Notes: generated by a model not told the origin, from the letters alone. 42,122 nucleotides of DNA from an uncultured Oscillospiraceae bacterium (GCA_934646005.1 CAKUED010000024.1:1-42122), one strand, 5' to 3'; counted from the stretch's first letter, positions 8,706 to 16,459 are shown. A program made the numbers and translations.

Positions 8706-8741
8706 GGAGAGTGCAATGGAGAGTGCAATGCAGAGCGGAAT
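8706..8741. repeat. Three 12-bp tandem repeats
   Basis: Two identical copies of GGAGAGTGCAAT (8706-8717, 8718-8729) are followed by a diverged third copy, GCAGAGCGGAAT (8730-8741). They lie in the gap between the binding-protein and ATPase genes, just downstream of the hairpin on the transcribed strand. No function can be assigned. Confidence 0.8.
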
Positions 8742-8771
8742 GCTCCGCGAAACAGGTGCTTCGCGGAGCAT
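8740..8771 (-). promoter_or_regulatory. Intra-operon hairpin after the sugar-binding protein gene
   Basis: Perfect 12-bp inverted repeat (8740-8751 and 8760-8771) with an 8-nt loop, just after the stop of the binding-protein gene. There is no T-run, and the ATPase gene of the same transporter follows. It is therefore more likely an mRNA-stabilising or partial-attenuation element, which would give more binding protein than membrane components. Confidence 0.6.
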
Positions 8772-8787
8772 CCCGGAAAAGGTGATA

Positions 8788-9855
8788 TTACTGGATCTTC
8801 GCCTGCAGGTCTGCAAGGAATGCGTCCAGACCGTCGGGATCGTCACGGGTGAGCAGGATGCCGGGGACGATGATGGCTTCATGCGTCGGCTCGGCTTTGC
8901 CTTCGAGGACGTTGATGACGGAGGTCATCGTCTGCACGCCGATGGAGTACGGGTCCTGACCGGTGACAGCCTGCAGGATGTTGTTGCTGTCCTTCAGCAG
9001 AGCAACCATCTGCTCGGAAGCGTCCGTGCCGAACACAACGACCTTGCCGGCGTTGCCGGTGTTCTGGACCGCCATGGTCGTACCGATCGTGCCGCCGTCG
9101 TTTGCAGCGAAGATGAGGTCGATCTCGGGATGGGCGGTGAGCATATCGGTCACAACCGTGATCGCCTTATCCTGCACCCACGCGTCCTGATCGTCCACGA
9201 TGGTCACGCCAGGCAGATCGGAGATCTGATCCAGGAAGCCGGAGCTGCGCGCCGAGCTCTGCTCGGACAGAAGGCTCTTGTACTGGAGGATGGCGACGTT
9301 CGCCTTGCCGTCCATCTTCTCTTCGATGTACTTTCTGGCGGCGATGCCGGTGGACTTGCCGACCTCGTAGTTGTCGGAGGTGTAGCATTCGGTGAAGAAG
9401 TCGCCGTCATAGATCGTGTTGGACAGACCGACCACGATGCCGGCATTCGCAGCCTGCTTCAGACCTGCCTCGGATGCGACCTCGCTGATCGGGGAGATGG
9501 CGAGACCGGCGATCTTCTGGTCGCAGTAGGTGTTGATGAGTTCGGCTTCCTTGCCCTGGTCGTTGTTGGTGTTGCCGGGGATAAATTCATAACCGGCAGC
9601 CTCGGCGGTATCCTTGTAGCCGAGCTGGAGCAGCTTCATGAACTGGTCCTCGAGGAACACAACACCGGCGATCTTGCCCTTTTCGGCAGTTGCGTCGGCG
9701 GCGGGAGCTTCGGTGGAAGCGTCCGCAGCGGGCGCGTCGGTGGACTTTGCGGGGGTCTCAGTCTGTGCGGGCTGATCGGCAGTCTTACCGGCGCAGGCGC
9801 TGAGAACGCCAAGCAGCATCATGACCGCGAGCAGCAATGCGATGGTCTTTTTCAT
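8788..9855 (-). CDS. Sugar ABC transporter substrate-binding lipoprotein (RbsB-like)
   Basis: 355-residue extracytoplasmic solute-binding protein of periplasmic-binding-protein family 4 (ribose/galactose type). It has a lipoprotein signal peptide: MKK, a hydrophobic core, and lipobox LSAC with the lipidated Cys at residue 21. A Thr/Ala/Glu-rich linker follows (about 22-62), then the binding fold beginning GKIAGVVFLEDQF. Motifs such as GLAISPIS, GIVVGLSN, LIFAANDGGTIG and VVFGTDASEQM match the type 1 sugar-binding fold. The start is preceded by GGAGGA. It is the second gene of the operon, 44 bp after the lyxose isomerase gene, and its anchoring on the membrane surface is as usual for Gram-positive importers. 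The ligand cannot be read from sequence. Confidence 0.93.
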   Translation of the reverse strand: MKKTIALLLAVMMLLGVLSACAGKTADQPAQTETPAKSTDAPAADASTEAPAADATAEKGKIAGVVFLEDQFMKLLQLGYKDTAEAAGYEFIPGNTNNDQGKEAELINTYCDQKIAGLAISPISEVASEAGLKQAANAGIVVGLSNTIYDGDFFTECYTSDNYEVGKSTGIAARKYIEEKMDGKANVAILQYKSLLSEQSSARSSGFLDQISDLPGVTIVDDQDAWVQDKAITVVTDMLTAHPEIDLIFAANDGGTIGTTMAVQNTGNAGKVVVFGTDASEQMVALLKDSNNILQAVTGQDPYSIGVQTMTSVINVLEGKAEPTHEAIIVPGILLTRDDPDGLDAFLADLQAKIQ

Positions 9856-9899
9856 GTTTCATTCCTCCAATTTTTTATCCCGTTTCCGGGTGATTTACT

Positions 9900-10586
9900 T
9901 TATTTTGCGGCGGGGTATTCGTTGCACAGATAGTGCAGCGGTGCTTCGTCCTCTTCGATCTGCGGGAAACGCCCGACCTTGTCGTAGAAGTTGTTGTCGA
10001 TGTTGTCGTCATTGCACATCGAAACCTCCACGACCAGCACAGTCCCCTTGCCCGGCTCGCCCCAGAAGCGGTGGAACAGCCCCTGTGTCAGCGTGATCGA
10101 CTGACCGGGATGCAGAACGACCTCCGCGCCTGCCGGGAAAACCTTGCGCACGCCGTCCAGCGTGACACGAACGTCCGACTCCGTATCCAGCTCGTTTTCG
10201 TGGATGGAATTATAGAGCTTGATGACGAGGTTGCCGCCGCCGCGGTTGATGATGTCCTCCATCTTTGACCAGTGGTAGTGCATCGGCGTGACCTGATTCT
10301 CGCGCACGATCATGATCTTTTCGGCATAGGGCTTGGGGTAGCGCTTCGACTGCTTCTGGTTGCCGTTGCGCGTGGTGATGAGCAGCAGACCGACCTTGGA
10401 AAAATCGCCCTGACCGAAATCGGTGATATCCCAGCCGAGCATATTGTCGCGGATCTCATCGCATTCATGTCCCTTCGCCGCCCAGTCCTCCGGCGTCCAG
10501 AGTGCAAACGGCGGCAGGGTGATTTTTCGTTCCTCTAAAAAAGTCTTAGCATCCCGCAGGATCGCGTTGATCTCCGATCTCTTCAT
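9900..10586 (-). CDS. D-lyxose/D-mannose isomerase (cupin family)
   Basis: 228-residue cupin enzyme matching the D-lyxose isomerase family (EC 5.3.1.15), which converts D-lyxose to D-xylulose and often D-mannose to D-fructose using a divalent metal. Metal ligands fit the family pattern: H103 and H105 in TPMHYHWSK, E110 in MEDIINRGGGN, and H172 in QGLFHRFW. Flanking blocks LPPFALWTPEDW and LGWDITDFG are also family-typical. The ATG at 10586 is chosen over an in-frame upstream ATG at 10619 because it has GGAGG 9 bp upstream and gives the usual N-terminus MKRSEIN. It is the first gene of the six-gene sugar operon and defines its likely pathway. Mannose versus lyxose preference is not predictable. 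Confidence 0.9.
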   Translation of the reverse strand: MKRSEINAILRDAKTFLEERKITLPPFALWTPEDWAAKGHECDEIRDNMLGWDITDFGQGDFSKVGLLLITTRNGNQKQSKRYPKPYAEKIMIVRENQVTPMHYHWSKMEDIINRGGGNLVIKLYNSIHENELDTESDVRVTLDGVRKVFPAGAEVVLHPGQSITLTQGLFHRFWGEPGKGTVLVVEVSMCNDDNIDNNFYDKVGRFPQIEEDEAPLHYLCNEYPAAK

Positions 10587-10608
10587 TTCTTCAAGCCTCC
10601 CAATGAAA

Positions 10609-10646
10609 AATCGCGGCAACGGTTCTCTTCTGCCGTCGCCGCGATT
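10609..10646. promoter_or_regulatory. Imperfect dyad overlapping the lyxose operon promoter (candidate operator)
   Basis: Inverted repeat with arms AATCGCGGC-A-ACGG (10609-10622) and CCGT-C-GCCGCGATT (10633-10646), 13 of 14 pairs, around a 10-bp centre. It covers the predicted -10 box and transcription start of the minus-strand operon. Because the first arm would not be fully transcribed, a DNA operator is more likely than an RNA hairpin. The divergent ROK protein is the obvious candidate binder. Confidence 0.55.
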
Positions 10647-10672
10647 CTACCATGGGAAAAATTTTATTTCAA
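10644..10672 (-). promoter_or_regulatory. Promoter of the lyxose isomerase sugar operon
   Basis: On the minus strand: -35 TTGAAA (10667-10672), a 17-bp spacer, then an extended -10, TGGTAGAAT (core TAGAAT 10644-10649). The start of transcription would fall near 10637, about 50 nt upstream of the ATG at 10586. The match is strong for a sigma-A promoter. Confidence 0.75.
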
Positions 10673-10737
10673 GCCTTTAATTTATGCGATTAGATAACGA
10701 AAGTCGCTTAAATAATTTTAGAATATACATATAATGT

Positions 10738-10758
10738 GTGAAATACGAAATATTTCAC
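10738..10758. promoter_or_regulatory. Inverted repeat GTGAAATA-N5-TATTTCAC
   Basis: Perfect 8-bp arms (10738-10745, 10751-10758) around a 5-bp centre, in the control region about 65 bp upstream of the sugar-operon -35 box. It could be an operator or activator site. It does not fit the CcpA cre consensus. Binder unknown. Confidence 0.4.
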
Positions 10759-10836
10759 GAAATATACACTGAAAAAATAATGATTTATGCGTCGTGTACA
10801 AAATCCAGCGGTGATTTTTGTAATTAGCAAAGATGC

Positions 10837-10891
10837 ACATATATTATGTTCTGTAAGCAGTTCTATTATAGAACTATTCAACATATATTAT
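10837..10891. promoter_or_regulatory. Perfect 17-bp palindrome flanked by 11-bp direct repeats
   Basis: AGTTCTAT-T-ATAGAACT (10859-10875) is a perfect palindrome. It is flanked by two copies of ACATATATTAT (10837-10847 and 10881-10891) that start exactly 44 bp apart, about four helical turns. It lies 50-65 bp upstream of the ROK promoter -35. The symmetry suggests a protein-binding site, possibly for the ROK repressor itself; this is inference. Confidence 0.5.
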
Positions 10892-10924
10892 TTATTTTGT
10901 TTAATTTAGTTCTGAAAATAATAC

Positions 10925-10953
10925 TTGTATTTTTCGAAAATCCATGCTATCAT
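10925..10953 (+). promoter_or_regulatory. Promoter of the ROK regulator gene
   Basis: A -35-like TTGTAT (10925-10930), a 17-bp spacer, and an extended -10, TGCTATCAT (core 10948-10953). Transcription would start near 10960, which supports the ATG at 10985 and excludes an upstream in-frame start at 10925. Confidence 0.6.
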
Positions 10954-10984
10954 CTGGAACAGGAACGGAAAACAAGGAGCTGTC

Positions 10985-12229
10985 ATGATGAAGCACATCA
11001 ATAATCAGACAATGCGGGAGAACAATATCCGCATCATTTTGAATACGATCCGCAAAAACGGCGAAATTTCGCGCACGGACCTGGCGCACCAGCTTGGTCT
11101 CACGTCCCCCGCGGTCACGAACATCGTTGCTGCGCTCATTCAGGACGGGCTGGTGCTGGAAACGGGGCGCAGCGACTCCGCGCTCGGGCGCAAGCCGGTG
11201 CTGCTGTCCATCAACCCCGCCGTCTGCTACCTGCTCGGCATGGTGCTCACAACGGAGGGCATCACGGTCGTGATCTCGGATTTTTCTGCGAATATCCTGC
11301 ACACAGTCCACCGCGCCATCGACCCGCTGGCAGGCAGCGAGCTTATCATCGCCCTGATGGTGGACGGCGCAAAGCGCTGCATGACGGAGGTCGGCGCAAA
11401 AACGCAGCAGATCCTTGCCTGCGGCATCGCCGCGCCCGGTCCGCTCGACGTGCGCAGCGGGATGCTCCTCAATCCGCCGAACTTCCCGTCGTGGCGTAAT
11501 GTGCCCATCTGCAAAATGATCGAGGACGCGCTCGGCGTTCCGGCGGTGCTTGATAAAGAGACAAACGCCGCCGCGATGGCGGAATATTATTTCGGACTCA
11601 CGGAGGAATATAAAACGATGTTCCTCATGCTCATCTGGCAGGACAGCATCGGCGGCAGCATCCTCTATAACGGCAACGTCCTGCATGGCTATGCCGACGG
11701 CGCGGGCGACATCGGGCATTCGCTTGTGGACATCAACGGTCCGCTCTGCTCCTGCGGGCAGTATGGGTGTTTGGAGCGCGTGGCGAGTGGTCGCGCACTC
11801 GTGCAGGAGGCGCAGGCGAAGCTCAAATCCATGCGGAACATGAATCTGCCGCTCCCCTGCTCGGTTGACGACCTGACGATGGAGGACATCGTGCGCTTTG
11901 CCAATATGGGCACGCCGCTGTTTGAGGAAGTGATGAACCACTTCGCGCAGATGGTCGCCGTCGCCATCGGCAACGTCATTTCCCTTCTCAGCCCGTCGCT
12001 GTTTATCATCGGCGGGTCGGAGACGTTCGTGGACCGGCGGCTGGTCAATAAGATCGCCGACTATGTACACAGCCGCTCCTACCCGCAGTGTGTCAAGGAT
12101 ATTCGCATTGAGTGCTCGCGCCTCGGCGATTCCGGCTGCGCACGCGGCGCGGTCATGCTGGCGCTCGACCAGTTCCAAACATCCCTTTGCAGCCACTCCA
12201 TCCTCCGCCGCGCAGCGGCTGAGGTCTGA
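10985..12229 (+). CDS. ROK family transcriptional repressor
   Basis: 414-residue ROK protein with an N-terminal winged helix-turn-helix (about residues 12-62, with ISRTDLAHQLGLTSPAVTNIVAALI as the helix-turn-helix region), as in XylR and NagC. The zinc motif CSCGQYGCLE supplies C255, C257 and C262, with H245 in GDIGHS. The kinase ATP motif DxGGT is absent (GMVLTTEG instead) and the catalytic Asp position reads Glu (KETNAAA, E192), so this is a regulator and not a sugar kinase. The start ATG at 10985 has AAGGAG 5 bp upstream, with a second in-frame ATG at 10988. It is divergent from the lyxose isomerase operon and is its most likely sugar-responsive repressor. The second ABC transporter converges on it from the other side. 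Confidence 0.92.
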   Translation: MMKHINNQTMRENNIRIILNTIRKNGEISRTDLAHQLGLTSPAVTNIVAALIQDGLVLETGRSDSALGRKPVLLSINPAVCYLLGMVLTTEGITVVISDFSANILHTVHRAIDPLAGSELIIALMVDGAKRCMTEVGAKTQQILACGIAAPGPLDVRSGMLLNPPNFPSWRNVPICKMIEDALGVPAVLDKETNAAAMAEYYFGLTEEYKTMFLMLIWQDSIGGSILYNGNVLHGYADGAGDIGHSLVDINGPLCSCGQYGCLERVASGRALVQEAQAKLKSMRNMNLPLPCSVDDLTMEDIVRFANMGTPLFEEVMNHFAQMVAVAIGNVISLLSPSLFIIGGSETFVDRRLVNKIADYVHSRSYPQCVKDIRIECSRLGDSGCARGAVMLALDQFQTSLCSHSILRRAAAEV

Positions 12230-12242
12230 TCGAATACAGAAG

Positions 12243-12271
12243 CACCCCCGGCTGATGCTCAGCCGGGGGTG
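12243..12271. terminator. Bidirectional hairpin terminator between the ROK gene and mmsB
   Basis: Perfect 13-bp GC-rich stem (12243-12255 and 12259-12271) with a TGC loop, placed between the converging stop codons at 12229 and 12284. T-runs are weak, but the location fits a shared terminator. Confidence 0.8.
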
Positions 12272-12283
12272 AATTTGTGCATA

Positions 12284-13483
12284 TTACTTCTTCTTCCGCT
12301 TGGGGATGAGGTCGAATGCAACAGCGATCAGGATAACGAGACCTTTCACGACCTGCTGCCAGTCGGCGGAGATGCCCATCATGGACATACCGTTGTTCAG
12401 GATGCCGATGACGAAGCAGCCGACCAGCGCGCCTGCGATCGTACCCGCGCCACCTGTGACGGACGCACCGCCCACGAAGCACGCCGCGATGGCGTCCAGC
12501 TCAAAGTTCACGCCTGCCTTCGGCGTCGCCGCGTTCAGACGGGCGGCATAAACCAGAGCCGCGACCGCGCACATGAAGCCCATGTTTGTATACGCCATGA
12601 AGAAGTACAGCCGATCCTTGACGCCGGACAGAGCCGCCGCCTTGCGGTTGCCGCCGATGGCGTACAGGCCGCGACCAAAGATCGTGCGGCTGCAAATGAA
12701 CGAATAGATGAGGGACAAAACGAGCATGATGACCAGCACCGTCGGATAGCCCTTGTACTGACCCATCAGATAGCTCAGCGCCAGGATCACTGCGGACAGC
12801 AGCACGCAGCGGATGATCATGCCCACGGGGCTGCCCACCGGCACGCCATGCGCGACCTTGTTGCGGCGCGCAAGCACCTGTGAAAGGACGACCAGCACGC
12901 ACGCGATGACTGCAATGATCATCGTGATGCTCATGACTGTACCGGCGGAGACCTCATCCGGGATGAGGAAGCTGGATGCCATCGTGCGGAATGCAGGAGA
13001 GAACGGACCGATGGATGCGCCGTCGAGCACGACCTGCGTCAGTCCGCGGAACACCAGCTCGCCGGACAGGGTGACCAGGAACGCCGGGATGTCAAAATAC
13101 GCGATCCACATACCCTGCCATGCGCCGATGGCGATGCCGACTATCAGGGAGATGAGCAGCGTGGGCACAACGCCCATGCCGTAGTTGACCTGCAAAATCG
13201 CCGCGACCGCGCCGACGAATGCCAGCACCGAGCCGACGGAGAGGTCAACGTTGCCGGTCAGGATAACGGGCAGCATACCCAAAATCAGCAGGACAACGTA
13301 AGAGTTTTGCAGAATGAGGTTCGTCAGGTTCATCGCCGTGAAGATCAGCCCGTCGGTCAGGAAATGGAACAGAACGGCGATCACGACCAGAGCGATGACC
13401 ATGCTGTAGGCGCGGAGCGTCTTGCCGACGTTGGCGTGCTCCGACCCAGCGGGTTTCAGGACTGTTTTCTGTGTGTTATTCAT
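12284..13483 (-). CDS. mmsB: Multiple-monosaccharide ABC transporter permease MmsB
   Basis: 399-residue integral membrane protein with about ten hydrophobic segments, of the XylH/MmsB/GguB branch of CUT2 permeases, which is longer than RbsC. Family motifs GNVDLSVGS, IPAFLVTLSGELVFRG, and AIGGNRKAAALSGV are present, then a conserved C-terminal block (ACFVGGASVTGGAGTIAG). The C-terminus ends in a basic tail, PKRKKK. The start has GGAG 8 bp upstream and lies 15 bp after the mmsA stop. It forms the channel of the importer with MmsA and the ChvE-like lipoprotein. Substrates in the family include xylose, glucose, galactose and arabinose; the one here is unknown. Confidence 0.93.
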   Translation of the reverse strand: MNNTQKTVLKPAGSEHANVGKTLRAYSMVIALVVIAVLFHFLTDGLIFTAMNLTNLILQNSYVVLLILGMLPVILTGNVDLSVGSVLAFVGAVAAILQVNYGMGVVPTLLISLIVGIAIGAWQGMWIAYFDIPAFLVTLSGELVFRGLTQVVLDGASIGPFSPAFRTMASSFLIPDEVSAGTVMSITMIIAVIACVLVVLSQVLARRNKVAHGVPVGSPVGMIIRCVLLSAVILALSYLMGQYKGYPTVLVIMLVLSLIYSFICSRTIFGRGLYAIGGNRKAAALSGVKDRLYFFMAYTNMGFMCAVAALVYAARLNAATPKAGVNFELDAIAACFVGGASVTGGAGTIAGALVGCFVIGILNNGMSMMGISADWQQVVKGLVILIAVAFDLIPKRKKK

Positions 13484-13498
13484 GGTTCGCTCTCCTCA

Positions 13499-15016
13499 CT
13501 AAATAAGCAGTTTCATAATGTTTTCCTGCGTCGCCTCGCTGCGCAGCTTTTCGCCCTTGATCTGCCCCTCATTCATGATATAAATGCGGTCGCAGACGCC
13601 GAGCAGCTCCGGCAGCTCCGAGGAAATGACGAGCACGCACTTCCCCGCCGCAGCAAGCTCATTGATGATGCAATAAATATCGTATTTCGCGCCGACATCG
13701 ATGCCGCGCGTCGGTTCGTCCAAAATCAGCACGTCCGGGAGGTTGAACATCCACTTTGCCAGCACGACCTTCTGCTGGTTGCCGCCGGAGAGGTTGCCCG
13801 CCGCCTGGAAGATGCTCGAGCACTTTACGCCGAAGCGCTTCGCATTCTCGCCGGTCTCGGCGATCTCCTGGTTCGGGTTCACAACGCCGCCCTTGGACAC
13901 GCGCTTGAGGTTCGCCATGGAGATATTGCGGCTGATCGTCTCGCCCAGCACCAGACCGCAGGACTTGCGATCCTCCGGCAGGTAGGCAAGACCGTTCTCA
14001 ATTGCCTTGGGGACGGTGGATGTGTCGATCTCCTTGCCACCCTTGCGGACCTTGCCGCTGATATGGCAGCCGTAGCTCTTTCCAAACAGGCTCATGGCAA
14101 ATTCCGTTCTGCCGGCGCCCATCAGACCTGCCAGTCCGACGACCTCGCCCTTGCGCAGTTTGATATTTGCATGGTCGATGACGACGCGCTCCGGGAACTC
14201 GGGATGGTGGACGCACCAGTCCTCCACCTCAAAGAACACCTCGCCGATCTTCACGCCCTCGCGGACGGGATAGCGGTTCGAGAGCTCGCGTCCGACCATC
14301 TGCCTGATGATCTCATCCTCGGTGATGTCCTTTGCCGACGGGAAGTCGGCGACGGTCTGCCCGTCACGCAGGACGGTGACCGAATCGGCAATATAGCAGA
14401 TCTCGTTCAGCTTGTGCGAGATCATGATGCAGGTGATGCCGTCCGCCTGCAAGGTCTTGAGCAGGTCCAGCAGGTTTTTGCTGTCCTTCTCGTTGAGGGA
14501 AGCCGTGGGCTCGTCCAGAATGAGAATTTTACAATTCTTACTCAGCGCCTTGGCGATCTCCACGAGCTGCTGCTTGCCGACGCCGATCTGGTTGATGGGC
14601 GTATCGGGATCTTCGTGCAGACCGACGCGCTCCAAAAGCGGGATGGTGGCGGCGCGGATCTTGTTCCAGTCGATGATGCCGTTTTTGCTCAGCGATTTGC
14701 CGATGAACACATTCTCGGCGATGGAGAGCTGCGGGATCATAGCCAGCTCCTGATGGATGATGGCGATACCGGCAGCCTCAGACTGGGCGATGCCCTTAAA
14801 GCGGCACACCTCGCCGTTTACGACGATGTCGCCAGTGTAGCTACCGTAGGGGTAGATGCCGGACAGGACGTTCATCAGCGTGGATTTTCCCGCGCCGTTC
14901 TCGCCCACCAGCGCCTTGATCTCGCCTCGCTTTACCTGAAACGTGACGTTGTCCAGCGCCTTTACACCCGGAAATTCTTTGGTGATGCCTCGCATCTCCA
15001 GAATATTATCTTGCAT
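13499..15016 (-). CDS. mmsA: Multiple-monosaccharide ABC transporter ATP-binding protein MmsA
   Basis: 505-residue CUT2 ATPase with two ABC domains. Domain 1 has Walker [10 protein letters not shown] (about residue 38), signature [15 protein letters not shown] and Walker [11 protein letters not shown]. Domain 2 has the family-typical degenerate [10 protein letters not shown], then LSGGNQQKV and [19 protein letters not shown]. Overall it matches the XylG/MmsA/GguA group and not RbsA, in keeping with the neighbouring MmsB. The start is preceded by GGAG. It follows the binding-protein gene after a 115-bp gap with a strong hairpin. It powers import by the ChvE-MmsAB system. Confidence 0.95.
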   Translation of the reverse strand: MQDNILEMRGITKEFPGVKALDNVTFQVKRGEIKALVGENGAGKSTLMNVLSGIYPYGSYTGDIVVNGEVCRFKGIAQSEAAGIAIIHQELAMIPQLSIAENVFIGKSLSKNGIIDWNKIRAATIPLLERVGLHEDPDTPINQIGVGKQQLVEIAKALSKNCKILILDEPTASLNEKDSKNLLDLLKTLQADGITCIMISHKLNEICYIADSVTVLRDGQTVADFPSAKDITEDEIIRQMVGRELSNRYPVREGVKIGEVFFEVEDWCVHHPEFPERVVIDHANIKLRKGEVVGLAGLMGAGRTEFAMSLFGKSYGCHISGKVRKGGKEIDTSTVPKAIENGLAYLPEDRKSCGLVLGETISRNISMANLKRVSKGGVVNPNQEIAETGENAKRFGVKCSSIFQAAGNLSGGNQQKVVLAKWMFNLPDVLILDEPTRGIDVGAKYDIYCIINELAAAGKCVLVISSELPELLGVCDRIYIMNEGQIKGEKLRSEATQENIMKLLI

Positions 15017-15094
15017 TTGCTCATCTCCTCAAAAGACGCGCAGAGTGCTGCGCATCGGGGTCGTTGCTCTGCCGCGTGCGCGGCTGTTTATAGT

Positions 15095-15122
15095 GTGACC
15101 GCCGGACTTTGCCGGCGGTCAC
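15095..15122 (-). promoter_or_regulatory. Intra-operon hairpin after the ChvE-like gene
   Basis: Perfect 11-bp stem GTGACCGCCGG/CCGGCGGTCAC (15095-15105 and 15112-15122) with a 6-nt loop, starting 9 bp after the binding-protein stop codon. No T-run follows on the minus strand, and mmsA lies downstream. It is best read as an mRNA-stabilising or partial-termination element that raises binding-protein output. It has the same position as the hairpin at 8740-8771 in the other sugar operon. Confidence 0.65.
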
Positions 15123-15131
15123 GTTCATACG

Positions 15132-16226
15132 TTAGCCGTTCACTTCGGCGTCGGTGTAGAAGCCGACGTCCACGAGGTACTGCACGTTGTCCTTATCGAT
15201 CAGATACGGATCATAGGTGCTGGCGGGAACGTCCTTCACGCCGTTGTTGTAGGTGGTGGTGGAAGCGGGCTCCTTGCCGGCGAACACGTCATTGACGATG
15301 GGGACAATGATGTCGCACAGAGCGTTGGCGTCCAGGAACGCGGTCATGGACTGCTTGCCAGACTTGATGTTCTTCACGGCCGCGAGCTCGGCGTCCTGAC
15401 CGGTGATGATGGGATAGGGGTTGTCGGACGTGCCGTAGCCCATGGTCTCCAGAGAGGAGATAACGCCCAGCGCGAGGCAGTCAGCCGCAACGAGGACAGC
15501 GTCCAGATGGTCGTTTGCGTAGTAGCCGGACAGCAGGTTATCCATACGAGACTGAGCCTTGGAGGAGTCCCAGGACTGGATGGCGGTCTGGGTGTAGCTG
15601 GTCTGACCCGACTTGACAACGAGCTTGCCGTTATCAATGTAGGGCTGCAGCTTGTTCATAGCGCCCTGATAGAAGAAGGTGGCGTTGGTGTCGTCCTGCG
15701 AGCCGGAGAAGATCTCGAGGGTGAACGGACCGCTCTGGTTCTCGAGGTCCAGCGTATCGACGATGTACTGACCCTGCAGCTCGCCCATGCGGGTGAGGTC
15801 GAAGGTGATGTAGTAGTCAACAGCCTCGGTGTTGGTGATGAGGCGGTCTTCCGCGATGACGTAGATGCCGGCGTCCTTCGCCTTTTCGCAGGCGTCGGTC
15901 AGAGCGGCGCAGTCAACGGCAACGATGACCAGAGCGTCAACGCCCTTGGTGATCATGTTTTCGATCTGCATCGCCTGCTTGGCGGAATCGTCCTCAGCGT
16001 ATTCGATCGCGGTGGCGTAGCCGGCGTTCTCAAAAGCGGCGGTCAGACGTTCGCCCTGGATGGACCAGATGGTCTGCTCCTTGGTGGGCATCAGGATGCC
16101 GATGGTCTTTTTGCCGTCCGTGGAAGCGGCGGGTTCATCGTTGGTTTTCTTGTCGCCGGAGGCGGCACAGGCGCACAGCCCGAGCAGCATGACGAGTGCA
16201 AGCGCGATTGCGATGACTTTTTTCAT
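15132..16226 (-). CDS. chvE: Multiple-monosaccharide substrate-binding lipoprotein (ChvE-like)
   Basis: 364-residue extracytoplasmic sugar-binding protein. The signal peptide starts MKK and ends in lipobox LCAC, with the lipidated Cys at residue 20. A short polar linker leads into the fold at KKTIGILMPTKEQTIW. Blocks such as IENMITKGVDALVIVAVD, AEDRLITNTEAVDYYITFD and PIITGQDAELAAVKNI are typical of the ChvE/XylF-type monosaccharide-binding family that partners MmsA and MmsB. AGGAGGA lies 7 bp before the start. It is the first gene of the three-gene transporter operon and has a leader of about 290 nt. The sugar is not predictable, and no catabolic gene sits in this operon. Confidence 0.92.
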   Translation of the reverse strand: MKKVIAIALALVMLLGLCACAASGDKKTNDEPAASTDGKKTIGILMPTKEQTIWSIQGERLTAAFENAGYATAIEYAEDDSAKQAMQIENMITKGVDALVIVAVDCAALTDACEKAKDAGIYVIAEDRLITNTEAVDYYITFDLTRMGELQGQYIVDTLDLENQSGPFTLEIFSGSQDDTNATFFYQGAMNKLQPYIDNGKLVVKSGQTSYTQTAIQSWDSSKAQSRMDNLLSGYYANDHLDAVLVAADCLALGVISSLETMGYGTSDNPYPIITGQDAELAAVKNIKSGKQSMTAFLDANALCDIIVPIVNDVFAGKEPASTTTYNNGVKDVPASTYDPYLIDKDNVQYLVDVGFYTDAEVNG

Positions 16227-16354
16227 TGTTCGTTCCTCCTGATTTTTTGATGGCGTGCTTTTCTGCCAAGCTGCCTGCCGGACGGACTGCGCAGCGCCGC
16301 GCGTAACGATTTCTTGCCATCCCCCGCCCTGACCCCTGAAAATTCAGAAGAGCT

Positions 16355-16396
16355 CTGCTCTTCGGCAACGCCAAAGAGCAGCGGGATGACCCGCTG
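16355..16396 (-). promoter_or_regulatory. Two overlapping leader hairpins upstream of the ChvE-like gene
   Basis: Hairpin 1 pairs 16355-16366 with 16370-16381, 12 pairs with a G-U pair that forms only in the minus-strand RNA. Hairpin 2 pairs CAGCGGG (16379-16385) with CCCGCTG (16390-16396). They share 3 nt (16379-16381), so their full forms compete. They lie about 125-165 nt into the predicted leader. Confidence 0.5.
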
Positions 16397-16443
16397 TGCA
16401 TGGTTTTGCAATCACAGATCGCAGGATGCAGGAAAACGCAATC

Positions 16444-16456
16444 GTGCAGACTGCAC
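16444..16456. promoter_or_regulatory. Perfect 13-bp palindrome in the leader
   Basis: GTGCAG-A-CTGCAC, perfect 6-bp arms around one base, about 65 bp downstream of the predicted transcription start. It could be an operator (roadblock position) or part of an RNA structure. Binder unknown. Confidence 0.4.
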
Positions 16457-16459
16457 AAC

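Larger units (their letters stand above)
10587..10984. other. AT-rich divergent control region between the sugar operon and the ROK gene
   Basis: This 398-bp stretch without a gene is markedly AT-rich against the GC-rich coding DNA around it. It holds the promoters of both divergent units and several dyads. These are the promoter dyad at 10609-10646, an 8-bp inverted repeat GTGAAATA/TATTTCAC at 10738-10758, and a perfect 17-bp palindrome at 10859-10875 flanked by an 11-bp direct repeat. No tRNA or convincing small ORF was seen. Confidence 0.7.

Noticed and set aside
8706..8741. CRISPR-like array
   Set aside because: Only three 12-bp copies directly abutting, with no spacers and no cas genes.
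10609..10646. RNA attenuator upstream of the lyxose isomerase gene
   Set aside because: The predicted transcription start lies inside the dyad, so one arm would not be transcribed. It is listed as a DNA operator candidate.
10738..10758. CcpA cre site for catabolite repression
   Set aside because: The dyad has TGAAAT then ACG; the spacing to CG is off by one from the cre consensus, and no better match was found near either sugar promoter.
13307..15295. 662-codon plus-strand open frame
   Set aside because: It lies opposite mmsA and parts of its neighbours. High third-position GC in the real genes keeps the antisense frame open; no motif or ribosome binding site supports it.
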